A stretch of DNA of 64,000 nucleotides from Balanoglossus misakiensis (Eukaryota; Hemichordata): the NCBI GenBank assembly GCA_040954595.2, contig CM082578.2, positions 1,984,001-2,048,000 on the forward strand, read 5' to 3'. Under the pieces are notes generated by a model. It saw nothing but the letters and a program-made list of their open reading frames with translations. It searched no databases and was not told the origin of the DNA. Made by a program: the position numbers and the translations under genes. This document shows, piece after piece, positions 11,533 through 23,302 of this stretch (the stretch's first letter is position 1; each line of letters starts with the position of its first letter).

Positions 11533-11649
11533 TAAGCATATGTCTCTGATTCTAGAAAATTAATAAGATATATCAGTATTATGACAAAAGTTAAAAAAAT
11601 ATCCATCAATGTAAATGTTTTCTTTATTTTTTAAATAATTTTTGTTCAG

Positions 11650-11754
11650 GTGACTTTCGTTGCTCCAATGGTAATTGTATAAATCCTGACTGGGTTTGTG
11701 ATGGTACAGTGGACTGTGGTGATGGTGATTTCTCTGATGAGATTGGATGTGCAG
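11650..11754 (+). CDS. LDL-receptor class A module exon (large mosaic receptor)
   Basis: A phase 1-1 exon of 105 bp between tgttcag and gtatgt. It encodes one LDLa module: [20 protein letters not shown] then [12 protein letters not shown]. All six cysteines and the calcium-binding acidic cluster (D..D....SDE) are present. LDLa modules bind basic ligand surfaces in endocytic receptors of the LRP and cubilin-partner type. It is the first exon I can assign with confidence to the receptor that ends at 46430. No start codon or signal peptide exon is visible. Confidence 0.9.
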
Positions 11755-12032
11755 GTATGTTTTTGGCAAGTGGTCTGAAACAATCATCTCTACGCTCTCC
11801 TCAACATCATTGCAAAGTGGGCCCAGGTGATGAGACCAAGTTTCCTAAATGTGTGGTATAGTGTACTTTTGGCTTGAAGTCATCATGCAAATGAATCTTG
11901 TAAATATGCGTGACAACTCTTATGTGCCAACCTCAAACTACTAGACCGTAATTTATTTGTATGATCATCTCCTTTGCAACTACAGACTACTTTTGAACTG
12001 TCAGCAGAAAGTCTGATCCTCAAAGAATTTCG

Positions 12033-12228
12033 TACTGTAAAACAGGAAATTTTCGCGAGCGATAAATATTTCGCGAACTATGCGAGAGCCATAAAACACG
12101 AAAATAAAAAAGTTGTGTAAAAATGTTTTTCGAAGATAACAATGCCGTGAAATATGAGAATGCGAAAATCAATCATCGCATAAAAGTTATCACTTTTGAT
12201 ATCACGAAAAATTTCCTGTTTTACAGTA
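12033..12228. repeat. MITE (TACTGTAAAA family), complete
   Basis: Both ends are present (tactgtaaaacaggaaattt and aaatttcctgttttacagta), with ttcgcg and cgcgaa motifs inside. Confidence 0.8.
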
Positions 12229-12539
12229 TGTCATAATTATAAATCAGAAACAAAACTGGGTCAAGTATTTTAAGAATCTGGCATCTGTCACGCTGATAGA
12301 GTGAGCTTAGAGAATAATAATATGCTGTTCTTGGAATTTTCGGGTGTGATAAATGTCGTTTCAAAATTTTTACATTTGATTTATACTAATATAAAATTGG
12401 TTTTATACATGTACAATGGATACTCACTGTTGGTGAAGTAATTTTATCATCAATGAAATTTCTTCAACTTGAAGAGCAGAAGCTTTATGACCATTCATCA
12501 CACAAATAAACCCTTTCTTTTTATTTTGATGATGTTCAG

Positions 12540-13422
12540 GAACATGTGGTGGTTTGGAAACTGGTGTCTCAGGGACCTTTCACAGCACTGGATACCCAGA
12601 TGATAATTATTACATTCTACAAGAATGTATTTGGACAATCCAGGGACCTGCAACATCCAGAATAAAAATTGAGGTACAGTAAAACTTGTCCAATCTGGAA
12701 ACCTGCCTATACAGAACACCTTTTCCCATCCATTCGTCGTACAAACACAATTTTAAAGGAACCTCTATAAAATAAACTGGACACCTGTATTAAAAAGTTT
12801 CTTCCTTATAACAAACTATCTATAACTTCAGGCTAGTTTATCAGTATTTTTGTTTTGTGTATAAAACACATTTCCTGTCCTTATGAGTAACCCATCACAC
12901 CCCTGCAGCTCTCTGCTTGTCAACAAGTCATGTGTATGTACTGACCATTGTTATTATTTACAAATGTTTTCAAACAACAACAATGCCAATTGTGCACTCA
13001 TAGATTTCAATGAGAAGATTAAGACTATGGATTTAACTCTGCCCTGGGGAGCTGAACAAGAAACTATGGTTGATACACAGAATAGAAATACTGAAAATTG
13101 CAACAAGTTACAACTAATGGGGCTTAAGTCATGAATCTGTGTTTATTTTCATGTATATTGGCTTGAGACAGCTCACTATGTATGATGTGTGTTGTAACAT
13201 TTTGTTTTTATTCTTTTCAGTTTCCGTATTTTGACACTGAACTTTATCATGATACTGTTGTCATTGTCGATGGGTCTGTGTTTGACCAATCCAAAGTTCT
13301 TGCAACATATAGTGGACCGGACCAGCCTGATGAAGTTATTAGCAGTGGTAATGCAATGTTGGTGAAATTTCTCTCAGATAGTTCGCATACTGCTACTGGC
13401 TTTGAAGCATCTTAGCAAGCAG
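12540..13422 (+). CDS. CUB module 1, two exons, in-frame TAG near the end
   Basis: Exons 12540-12673 (phase 1-0) and 13221-13422 (phase 0-1). The domain begins CGGLETGVSGTFHSTGYPDD, has the ECIWTI core, VVIVDGS and the terminal TGFEAS. The CUB end normally reads G-F-x-A-x-Y-x-A. Here the aromatic codon is TAG (13413-13415), followed in frame by QAG and a good gtaata donor. CUB2 has GFHAHYWAG and CUB3 GFRASF at the same place. So this is a nonsense change at a tyrosine position, or a sequencing error. No alternative donor precedes the stop. Confidence 0.85.
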
Positions 13423-13649
13423 GTAATACTAAGTTTTGTACATGTACATACTTTAAAACGAGAAATTAATGCTCTGTGTTTACCTTAGGCAAATATTGTC
13501 TCTGAAACGTTTCGAATTTTACCCTGTGTGAACCAGGTATAACATTATAGATTGCACGTGTAGGCAATATTGGCCCTACCTTGACTGTGATCTTGCTGAT
13601 GTTCTGTTTGTGAGGTGTGTATGTTAAGATGACTTTTTCTTTCTTCCAG

Positions 13650-14804
13650 TGTATTCTTTGTGTGGTGGGAATTTCATAGCACAGTCATATAAACAGAATC
13701 TCAGCAGTACAGAATATTTTGAAGGCAAGAATTATCTCAACAATGAAGATTGTAACTGGCAGCTGGCATCATTCACAACAGAATTTGTTGTCACTTTACA
13801 GGTAAATAGAAGACTACATGTAGATGAATTCATATTTTTACTCTTTTTAACCATTCATTTCATGTTATTAGTGGATTCAGATGCAATTAATCGTGTGAGT
13901 TGTTTGACAGCATGACAAAAATTAGTAATTGTATTTTTAAAAAAACATTTTATTTTTGTCATTTCTGGTCAATTCTCAGTAGCCACTTTTCTGATTTCTT
14001 AAAATTTGGTTTACAAGGACCAAGTATTTTTATTATGGTGTACATAAACATGTGTCAAATATCAATACTGGGGAGGAGGGGGGTGGGTAGTTTTAGACAT
14101 TTTTGGTCCAAAAGTCCACTCATGTCAGAAACGGCTCTTCCAGTTGTTTTGGATTTTGGTTTATTGGGATGTGAAAATATTCTTCATCAGATTTATTCTT
14201 ATATTACCTCATCAATGCTAAAGGTGCCCTTATAGGGACAAAGTCTCTCTCTCTCGCTACCCTTTTCCCAGTTATTATGTTTGATACAAGACACCGTTTA
14301 TGTTGTTCTACATGAGGATATATAGTGAATCAACATTCAACCATTTTTAGGATATGAGAGTAAAAATCTCGCCCAAAATGAAGCGGGATGGAATGTTGAT
14401 TCACTATATATCCACATGTAGAATAACATAAACGATAATCAAACGATAATTAATGGAAAAGGGGCAGCGAGAGAGAGACTTTGCCCCTTAATGGTTTTGT
14501 GTAGGAAATTGTGATCACTATGATTGTACGGTATGTCACATTTAAATGTACATATCAAATGGGAGCACAGTGTCTTTGATGCTATTTTTTATATCTTTTC
14601 AGTTTATCTCCTTTGCAACAGAAGATGGGGCTGATCAAGTGTCTGTATACGATGGCGCTGAACTGAATCCCGTCCTCCGACTTGCTTTATTTTCTGGGAT
14701 GGAGTTACCCAATGTCATCATATCTTCCAAAAGTGTGATGAGAGTTGACTTTAAGAGTGATGATGCAGTTACAATGAGAGGTTTTCATGCACATTACTGG
14801 GCAG
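13650..14804 (+). CDS. CUB module 2, two exons
   Basis: Exons 13650-13801 (phase 1-0) and 14603-14804 (phase 0-1), with clean splice sites. It reads CGGNFIAQSYKQ, EDCNWQLASF, DQVSVYDGAEL, a VDFKSDD block and GFHAHYWAG. The domain is intact. CUB domains mediate calcium-dependent extracellular binding in cubilin, BMP1 and complement proteases. The intron-exon split falls at the same point as in CUB1 and CUB3, so the three arose by duplication of a two-exon unit. Confidence 0.9.
14231..14490. repeat. Fold-back MITE, GGGACAAAGTCTCTCTC family
   Basis: A long inverted repeat with ends agggacaaagtctctctctc and gagagagactttgcccctta and central arms ctacatgaggatatatagtg / cactatatatccacatgtag. The middle is shortened. 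Other members: 14891, 17012, 19974, 24490, 35441, 42769 and 45098. Confidence 0.85.
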
Positions 14805-15205
14805 GTAGGTAACGCATTCAAATTGATCAAGATGTTGTTTGAATGAAGAGGCAATCAAGGATTCATGATACAAGAGAATAATGTTTTATAGGGACAAAGT
14901 CTCTCTCTCTCTACCCTTTTTCCAGGAATTATGATGATACAATACAGCATTTATGTTATTCTACATGTGGATATATAGTGAATGAACATTCAACCACACA
15001 CAACTTCCATCCCACTTGTAGACATAAGAGTGAAAAAACTCGCCAAAATGAAAAATCGGTCTCTACCGTTTATTCATTTTGGCAAGATTTTTACTCTCAT
15101 ATCCTACAAACGGGATGGAAGTTGTGCGTGGTTGAATGTTCATTCACTATATATCCACATGTAGAATTACATAAACAGTGTCTTGTATCAAACATAGTTA
15201 TAGTG

Positions 15206-16363
15206 CAGGAGCTAAACCCAAAATTTGGGCATAATTGTGCACTTTGGGTTAAAAGCATGAAACTTGGTACACTTATGCATTGACCCATGGCGGCCATTTT
15301 CTGATATGGATCCAAAACGACAGCGCCCTCTAGCGGCCAGAAACAGACATTTATACTTTAAAATTGTACACTTCGGGTTAAAAGCATGAAATTTGGTACA
15401 ATTATTCATTGACCCATGGCGGACATTTTCCAATATGGATCCAAAAAGACAGCGCCCTCTAGTGGCTAGAAACTGACATTTACACTTTTCCCCCCATTAA
15501 TGACACTTTTTGGGCAAGTTTAACACTCAGAGACAGAAATGTGGGTTGTAAAACATGCTTGCTGCCATACATTCCTTTTAATATTATCCTAATCCTGATG
15601 TACATGTATCAGATCAATCTTGTATGTTACTAATTGAACGATTTGTTCTTCGAAATAACAGACCAGTTTTATTCACAAAGTCATGCAAAGGGGTAAGACA
15701 GCACCTCTTCTCCAGAAAGTCAAGGGTTCTCGAGAATACAGGCAGCTCCTAAAGAACATGTGCTGTGAGAAACCTAGCAAAGCTATATCAAACCAACAGA
15801 ATCCCAGTGGAAATCAAGTTAGACAACTCTTAGTCAAGCCCAAGAAAAGAGTCAACCACAGGAAATCAGTTGCAAAAAGTCATACACATGTTTCTGTAGG
15901 TGCTTTAGATCTAGTCTTGCAGCAGTGGTCATTGTTACTGTGAAGGAAGATGTCATCAAGATTGATCTGATACATGCATATCAGGATTAGGATAATATAC
16001 ACATGAATGTATGATACCAACCATGTTTTACAACCCATATTCCTGTTTCTGAGTGTTACAAATTACCAAAAAGTGCCATTAATGGGGAAAGTGTGAATGT
16101 TAGTTTATGGTCACAAGAGGGCGCTGTCATTTTGGATCCATATCAGAAAATGGCCGCCATGGGTCAATGCATACGTGTACCAAGTTTCAGGCTTTAAACC
16201 CGAAGTGCACGGTTTTTAAGTATGAATGTATGTTTCTGGCCACTAGAGGGCGCTGTCATTTTGGATCCATATCAGAAAATGGCTGCCATGGGTCAATGCA
16301 TAAGTGTACCAAGTTTCATGCTTTTAACCCAAAGTGCACGATTTTTTGGTTAACTGCCCCACT
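15206..16363. mobile_element. Long-arm fold-back transposon nested in a MITE
   Basis: Each arm of about 430 bp contains two tandem copies of a unit of about 130 bp. Shared motifs are gggttaaaagcatgaaactt, gacccatggcggccattttc and cagcgccctctagcggcc, inverted on the right. Outer bases are tata-GTGCAGGAG on the left and CTGCCCCAC-tata on the right, so TATA may be the target duplication. Arms built of tandem subunits are a property of FB/Galileo and sea-urchin TU-type fold-back elements. The centre holds the open frame at 15683. Confidence 0.7.
15683..15943 (+). CDS. Open reading frame of 86 residues inside the fold-back transposon
   Basis: Starts ATGCAAAGGGGTAAGACAGC and ends TGA. The product is basic (KPKKRVNHRKS, KVKGSREYR) with one CC pair, and matches nothing I recognise. 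It fills almost the whole single-copy centre between the inverted arms. It may be a transposon fragment or chance. Confidence 0.25.
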   Translation: MQRGKTAPLLQKVKGSREYRQLLKNMCCEKPSKAISNQQNPSGNQVRQLLVKPKKRVNHRKSVAKSHTHVSVGALDLVLQQWSLLL

Positions 16364-16793
16364 ATAATGGAAAAAGGGCAGCGAGAGAGAGAAACTTTGT
16401 CCCTTTAAATCACTTAAAATCCTTCCCAAAGAATTTCAACCCAGTAAGAATTGTAAGGATCACAAATATATCTTCCTTTGCCATTTTTTCTGGAGGTTTA
16501 TAAGCTCATCTGATACTGGGTCATTATGGAACTTTTAACAGAAAAAATAACAAAATGTGAAAAAAAGTTAAATGAGTTTAATTTGCTTACTACATGTATA
16601 ACGACAGAAATGTTTGACCTAAGGAAGTCATAAAATACAGTTAACAGTCATTTCTTCTATCGCTTACGACTTTTTATCCAGAAGGCAATTATTATGTGAT
16701 TTGATCCCCTAGCACGAAATAAAAGGCAGCCAGGATTACACCAAACCTGTGGATTGAATTAATTATTTCTTGTTTGGTATTTTTTCTTCAAAG

Positions 16794-18136
16794 GTTGCCA
16801 GGGAATTGAAATTCTGCGTAGTTTTGGTACGATTCAGTCACCAGGCTTTGATGTTAGCACTTACCCTGATGATGTTATGTGTAGCTGGGTAATCAAGGAA
16901 CCAACTGGAAGACCATTAACTCTTATCTTTGATGACAACTTTGGATTAGAGAGGAACACAGATGTTGATTACATCATTGTAAGTATCAGATATGATCAGG
17001 AGTCAGCTATGTTAAAGGGACAAAGTCTCTCTCCCGCTGCCCTTTTTCCATTAATTATGTTGATACAAGACACCGTTTGTGTTATTCTACATGTGGATAT
17101 GTAGTGAATGAACGTTCAACCACATACAACTTCCATCCCACTTGTAGACACAAGAGTGAAAAACTCGCCAAAATGAATAATCGGTGATTACTGTTTATTC
17201 ATTTTGGGCGAGTTTTTACTCTCATACCCTACAAATGGGATGGAAGTTGTTTGTGGTCGAAGGTTTATTACAAATGTATCTATATATCCACAGGTAGAAT
17301 AACATAAACAGTGTCTTGTATCAAACATAATTAATGGAAAAAGGGCAGAGAGAGAGAGAGAGAGAGAGAGAGACTTTGTCCCTTTAATGCTGACAAAATT
17401 TTGTCATATTATTTTGCAGTGATTTTAGTTTGACAATTTTGGCAGACATTACTTCAAACTATACAACTTTGGAACACAATTTTAAAATTCAATTAAACAC
17501 ATATATACTGTAAAACGGTAAACTTTTGCAACATGAAATTTTCGCGTTCTTGTATTTCACTGCATCATTATCCCTGAAAAACATTTTTATGCGACTTTTT
17601 ATTTTTTACCCTTTGATGGCTCTCGCATAGTTCACGAAAATTTATCATTTGCGAAAATTTCCCGTTTTACAGTATTTGAGTAGCTGTTACAGTAGGAAAT
17701 GCAACAAGGATTGAATACTGTAAAACGGGACATGATAATTTTTCGCAAACTACGTGAGAGCCAAAAAACATGAAAATAAAGAGTCGCATAAAATGTTTTT
17801 TTCGGAGATAACTATGCAGTAAAATATGACAATGTGAAAATTAATTGTCGCGTAACAGTAGCCACCTTTGATATCGCGAAAATTTCCTGTTGTGAAGATT
17901 TCCCGTTTTACGGTATCTACAATGCATGCTTTATTTGTCTTTGTTTCTGAAGGTATACAATGGTACTGAGAGTGATGATGATGTCATTATTGGTCCATGG
18001 AGTGGCAATTCTGATGAAGTCATTGATGGCACATTGCCACCACCCGATTGCCGTACAGACATTGGACACTTTTCGGTTGTGTTCAGGAGTAGTAGAACAC
18101 GACCAGCTAAAGGATTCAGGGCGTCATTTTCACCAG
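16794..18136 (+). CDS. CUB module 3, two exons
   Basis: Exons 16794-16978 (phase 1-0) and 17953-18136 (phase 0-1). It reads GCQGIEILRSFGTIQSPGF, VMCSWVIKEP, then VYNGTESDDDVIIGPWSG and RTRPAKGFRASFSPG. Cysteine positions and the final G-F-R-A-S-F fit a CUB domain, though the linker of exon 2 (PPPDCRTDIGHFSVVF) is longer than in CUB1 and CUB2. The intron carries three repeats. Confidence 0.85.
17012..17387. repeat. Fold-back MITE, GGGACAAAGTCTCTCTC family, full length
   Basis: The best complete member: ttaaagggacaaagtctctc to gactttgtccctttaa, with a (AG)n run near the right end. TTAA occurs at both termini. Confidence 0.85.
17506..17674. repeat. MITE (TACTGTAAAA family)
   Basis: Left end tactgtaaaacggtaaactt, right end gaaaatttcccgttttacag. 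Confidence 0.75.
17716..17915. repeat. MITE (TACTGTAAAA family), opposite half order
   Basis: Left end tactgtaaaacgggacatga, right end gaagatttcccgttttacgg. It lies only about 40 bp from the preceding copy, in inverted interior orientation. Confidence 0.75.
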
Positions 18137-18317
18137 GTATACATAACTTACTAACATTTCAGAAAAGGATGTTACAGAATTCTTAGAAACACGCACTCCC
18201 TTTATTCCTTATGATTTAGAGTCATTAAGTGAAAGGTGGAAAGATTTTTGAATATGCTTCGTTCATTCTAAGAATGATCTAATTTCAGGGACTTGTGGAT
18301 GAATTGTAATGTTTATA

Positions 18318-18441
18318 ATCTTTACGGCCCTGATACGGGTTTTGTGGCCCGAGGTCGTACGGCGGAAGCGCCCGACCGCAGGGAGGGCGGGAATCGACGT
18401 ACGACCGATGGCCGCAAAACCCGTATCAGGGCCGTAAAGGT
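18318..18441. repeat. GC-rich hairpin element
   Basis: Arms ctttacggccctgatacggg and cccgtatcagggccgtaaag surround ggtcgtacggcggaagcgcc / cgaccgcagggagggcggg. The sequence to 19168 shows no coding exon. A short inverted catatgcc pair (18450, 19064) hints that the hairpin is one end of a larger element. Confidence 0.7.
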
Positions 18442-19168
18442 TTTATCATATGCCTTATTGAACGATAATCTACAAGAAACTAATAAAATACACATTCTGT
18501 AATATTTTGGAATGTAAATATTATGTGTTTATTATGTAAATATTATCTATCGTTTTGGAATGATCTATCCCGTAGCATAGAGGCGCATTCCTCCAGTTCT
18601 TGCGGATTGATATGCACGATGTCATTTGTTTATATTCTATTGCACGTGAGATATAGACGCGCTCGAACTCACAGAGCCGAGCGCGAGCAAAACATTATTT
18701 TTTCTTTGCGACGATCGACGCCGACAGTCACACATTAATCAAATCAAATCATCAATTTGACTATTCATATTTCCAAATAATGCTCTACAACATGCAGCGA
18801 TTACGGAAGATGATGGGATTCGGTAGCGGCATAGGACATACACACACTGCAAGTGCACTAGTCACTGACACCGCACCAGAAAAATTTAATTCCGAACGTA
18901 GCAATGACAACTTTCGAATCTCGCGCAATAAACACAAAACTAGATCCGGATATTGAACGCGTCTTCCAAATATGGTCACCGGGCCGGGGCGTGATAAGCA
19001 AAAAAACTGCAGGGATGTGAGGGCGCTTTTCCCCATAGACTTTACGTGGGCACGTGAATATAGGCATATGATAATAAACATACAAATGCGGCACGACGAC
19101 CCCTCACATTTATGAGTCAAAGTATTTGTCTGCATGCATTCTTATCATTGTGATCCTTGTTCTGACAG

Positions 19169-21687
19169 ACTGTCCCGAAATTGTGATTGGTGAGGGCGTG
19201 GTGACCAGTACAGATGATAGAAGCTATGATGTCACTGTCTCATTCCAATGCTTGGATGGTTATCAGAAAGTGTCTGGTACTGTCTCTTCTCTCACTTGTC
19301 TCTTTGGTGGAAACTGGAATGAAGAGGATCCTCTCAAGTTACCAGCATGTCAAAGTAAGGCAATAGTGCACTATTCTTCGATATCAAATAACGTCAGACG
19401 CAGTTCCGTTGGCATTCAAATTTCCAGATGACGGGCAACATCAACAACTTGGTGCAGACAAAGACAGTGCAGATGAAACGCCATGAGGCTGATGAGGCAC
19501 CATACCTGATACATGTTACGTGTCTGGTAGTTCTAAAGTAAAAACATACTCGGAAAAACTTTTACTGGATGCCGAAATATTGTTTGCCCGTCATCTGGAA
19601 ATGACAACACCGTGGGTCACATGGCCAGATCACGTGATTGATAGTAAAGAATTGGTAGGACCGAATCCAGTAGAAGGGGTCCAGCTAATTTCTACATAAT
19701 TTGGTAGCTTTGAGGTCACTCTTTCAGAAGAAAAAAAAAACATTATTAGAAACCCATTGCCTGTTGATTTCCAGTGCGTAAACAAGCCTACATTTCCTGT
19801 TCCACAGTTCAGTCAAGTTTAGGAGAAAACTAAAGTCGTCTCAATGTGAACTGTAACTCATGTAGGAATTAATGACTTCTCGTACAGGTGTCATGTTGTT
19901 TGTAGCTATAAAATTTCTGTGATGGGAATTAATGTGAAGATATGATTCAATCTAACTTATATTTTATGAACATTTAAAGGGACAAAGTCTCACTCACTGC
20001 CCTTTTCCATGAATTATGTTTGATACAAGACACCGTTTATGTTATTCTACATATGGGTATACATGTATAGTGAATCAACGTTCGACCACACACAACTTCC
20101 ATACTGTTGAGTAATGAGAGTAAAAATCTCGCCAAAATGAGTAAATGGTAGAGACCGATTATTCATTTTGGCGAGTTTTTCACTCTTGTGTCTATAAATG
20201 GGATGGAATTTGTGTGTGGTTGAATGTTGTTTCACTATACCATGGTGTCTTGTATCAAAGATAATTAATGAAAAAGGGGCAGCGAGATAGACTTAATTTG
20301 TCCCTTGAATCTATTGTTAGTAACAACTTGAATGACACTAATTTGTTGTTTATTTTTTAGGAATAACATGTGGTGGACCCCCTGAGTGCAGCAATGGAAT
20401 TCTTACCAATGTTACCAGTACAGTGTATGGTGGAATTGCTTATTATCAATGCATTGAGGGCCATCAGTTTATAAATAATGTGACTTCATTGGAATGCCAA
20501 GCAGATGGTGTCTGGGGTCCGCTTGTGCCCCAATGCGAGCGTAAGTTGATATTTTTGAAAACAATTAAACTGTCATTGTAGTGCACACGTAGGAGACGGA
20601 TTTTACAGGGTATATTGGCCTACTGTTTGGAGTAGAACAAAACATTGCATTTGGTACAGAGAACAAAAAATACTCTAAAACAGGTTATTTTCGCAACAGG
20701 AAATTTTCGCAATATCGAAAGAGGCAACTGTTATGCGAGGATTAATTTTCGCGTTTTCATATATCACTAACTGCATTGTTATCTCTGAAAAACATTTTAC
20801 GCGACTTTTTATTTTCATGTTCTTTGGCTCTCGCGTATTTCGCTGAAATGTTTTGCTCGCGAAAATAGCCCATTTTGCAGTACTTAAAATAAAGCCAATT
20901 ACAAGTTACTGTAGCTACATGTAATGTCCCTTTAAACTTTTTTCCTAGTAGTAACACGCTTGTGATGTTATCTGTTCATCTTACCCAAACAGCTCGTGAG
21001 TGTCCACCACCGAATGTAGACAACTACTTATCTTATGAAATTGTTAATGGTGATTCATTGGTTTTTGGAACAACCATTGCCTACTCATGTCCATCTGGCT
21101 ACAGTCTGACTGGCTACACTGTCTCTACATGTGGTGAAGATGGATCTTGGATTGGAGATCCAGGATACTGTCAACGTAAGTCATTTAAGGACATGTACGT
21201 TCACTAAAATTGAAAGTATGGTCATTTCTTTTAATTGTTAATTTTTGGATTCGCCTTTGTATGTATAATGAAAATCAGTAATGAAATATACGGGTCACCG
21301 TGCTTGTTTTTGAAATACAGAGCCATGAATTCAGTCGATAATAGAAGAAAAGGAGTCTATGGTATCTGGACTTTTATAGTGGGAACTTGGGGTGAAAAGG
21401 TTAAAGTTGTTTCACAATACAGGTACCTGATACATACCGGTATACCACAACCAAGTCTGAATCCACATAATCCATTAAGATGTTTTATTTTTTTTTACTT
21501 GCAGGATTAAACTGCAGTGACATACTCATAACAGACCAACATTTACAAGCTGTCCCAGATAGTGGACCATATTATATGGGCAGCAACATCACATTCTATT
21601 GCGATGCTGGCTGTGAATTAAATGGTGCTGATTATCTGACATGTCAATCAGATTTACAGTGGAATGATGCAATACCATCATGCATTG
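19169..21687 (+). CDS. Sushi (CCP) modules 1-4, one exon each
   Basis: Exons 19169-19354, 20361-20540, 20993-21175 and 21505-21687, all phase 1-1. Starts are DCPEIVIGEG, ITCGGPPECSNG, ARECPPPNVDNY and LNCSDILITD. Each has the four sushi cysteines, a glycine-aromatic pair in the middle (DGYQ, EGHQF, SGYSL, AGCEL) and a tryptophan before the last cysteine (GNWNE, GVWGP, GSWIG, LQWND). Sushi modules are typical of complement regulators, selectins and SVEP1 and make extended rods for ligand binding. Confidence 0.92.
19508..19640. repeat. Dispersed repeat, paired with 43650-43785
   Basis: The segment ctaaagtaaaaacatactcg and ctggatgccgaaatattg recurs in reverse orientation at 43650-43785. An inverted pair atttccagatgacgggcaa (19419) and ttgcccgtcatctggaaat (19586) brackets its left part. 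Confidence 0.65.
19974..20308. repeat. Fold-back MITE, GGGACAAAGTCTC family
   Basis: From ttaaagggacaaagtctcac to gacttaatttgtccctt. The right arm is partly deleted around the ctatatatccacatgtag segment. Confidence 0.8.
20671..20882. repeat. MITE (TACTGTAAAA family)
   Basis: Left tactctaaaacaggttattt, right gaaaatagcccattttgcag, with cgcgacttttt inside. Confidence 0.75.
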
Positions 21688-21732
21688 GTAAGTTCACATC
21701 ATGATTGGTCTTCATGTGGTTGTCTGCTTATT

Positions 21733-22045
21733 AGGCCAAAAAAAAGGAAATGTTTCTGGTCAGACCCTTCTTTAAAAACTGGTGGGGGGACGCAAATTTA
21801 AAAAATAAAAATTTCTCTCAAGGGAAGAAGGACGGTCAGTTTTATAGTTTTTATCAATATAGTCACATGTACACTGTTCATGCAGTCATTGATTACACGC
21901 CCCAAAATGTCCAGTGATTTATATCTAGTTGAAGCAGTTTGAGTTTGCCGTGGCCGCCACCACAAACCAGGAAAAAAATGGGGGTGACACGCTGTTATTC
22001 AAGTGACCCACGCGCTGACCAGAAACATTTCATTTTTTGGCCTGA
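21733..22045. repeat. Fold-back element ending AGGCCAAAAAA
   Basis: The left end aggccaaaaaaaaggaaatg and the right end catttcattttttggcct are inverted, with tttctggtcag / ctgaccagaaa continuing inward. Confidence 0.75.
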
Positions 22046-22221
22046 GTTATTGTAATCACTCCAGTAATTCGACTGCTCCATTAGTTTGACCACCCACTAA
22101 TCTTTGGATAATTAATTATTCTAAAACCTCCAATTGTTCGACCAGTGCGTGACTGCATAATTCCCCCACCCCTCACCCCCACCCCCGGAGTTTTAATATC
22201 CTCATATAAGTGCCCTTTATC

Positions 22222-22416
22222 GCTACAGGAAATTTTTGCGACCGGAAATTTTCGCGATATAAAAAGCAGAAACTGTTACGAGACGATTAAGTTTCATGTT
22301 CTCGTATTTCACTGCATTGTCATCACTGAAAAACATTTTTAAGCGAATTTTTATTTTCACTACGTCTTTTTTGGCTCTCTAGCGTAAAAATTTACTGTTT
22401 GCGAAAATTTCCCGTT
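22222..22416. repeat. MITE (TACTGTAAAA family), left terminus eroded
   Basis: Interior motifs aggaaatttttgcgaccgg and tttgcgaaaatttcccgtt are present but the outermost bases have diverged. Confidence 0.65.
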
Positions 22417-22503
22417 GGTCTAATACCCAGCTAAACTTGTTGGTCCGAATTTTCCCCTTGGACCTCTGGGATTTTGATCATATCTTGATGAATAACATTT
22501 CAG

Positions 22504-23276
22504 ATATCAATGAATGTAGTACATTGGTGGCACCATGTGGAATCAATCAAGTCTGTGAAAATAGAGATGGTGACTATCAGTGTGCATGTCTGGTGGGATT
22601 TGAACCGGATGTGAATGGAACAGCATGCAAAGGTGAGACATAACCAGTCACATACAACGTAACTTCAAGTCACTATTCACATTTAACACATTCCAAACTA
22701 TCTGGATAAATTTTCAGAATTTCCTTGTAATTTTAAATTTTCTTCAACAGACATATTAAAGTGTTGCCATCACCTTGACACAACTTTATCATAATTTATC
22801 TTTTAAGTTCATTCACAACCTAAAAACAGTCATTTCCTGGAAATGTTCATCTGTTTTCTCTAAAATATCAGCTGAACTGTTTTGTAGAAGGAAATGTTCA
22901 ACTAATTATTTCACAGATTTTTTTTCTCCCAAAAATTGCTGAATTTTTCACTGATTTCCCCCCCCCCCTAAATTCAGCTGAATTTTACACTGATCAGACA
23001 CTTTTGGAAAGGTGTGGCACAAATTACTGAACGTACATCCTTAATGCAATTTTTTAATCCAACCCATGTTCCTTCTTTACTACATTGTAGATATAAATGA
23101 ATGTGCTTCACATTCTTTTGATCAACTTTGTGAAAACACTGCAGGTGGTTTTCAATGTTCCTGTGAAGAAGGCTATCTCTTATATGCAAATAACGGCACA
23201 GGTGGATTCTATCTACCACCTGGAGAAACTGGTCTCTCAATGTATGATGTCTACACTTTTAACCAATCATGTGTTC
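22504..23276 (+). CDS. Two calcium-binding EGF modules, one exon each
   Basis: Exons 22504-22632 and 23091-23276, both phase 1-1. The first reads DINECSTLVAPCGINQVC, then DGDYQCACLVGF, with all six cysteines. The second starts DINECASHSFDQLCENTAGG and FQCSC, then a long low-cysteine tail ending NQSCV. It shows five rather than six cysteines, so one expected disulphide partner is absent. The pair sits between sushi arrays, as in SVEP1-like and selectin-like mosaics. Confidence 0.88.
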
Positions 23277-23302
23277 GTAAGTATCATGTTAAACTATAGA
23301 GT

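Larger units (their letters stand above)
14891..16407. repeat. Fold-back MITE interrupted by a second element
   Basis: The left 320 bp form the fold-back (gggacaaagtctctctctct onward). Its right terminus (taatggaaaaagggcagcga to tttgtcccttt) resumes at 16364. Between them is the unrelated inverted-repeat element at 15206-16363. Confidence 0.8.

Noticed and set aside
16107-16367. 86-residue frame with CTKFHAFNPKCT repeats
   Set aside because: It is a translation of the tandem units in the arms of the fold-back transposon. The repeats come from the DNA structure.
18785-19135. 116-residue minus-strand frame
   Set aside because: No recognisable domain, overlaps a second equally long minus-strand frame, and lies next to a repeat. 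Likely chance.
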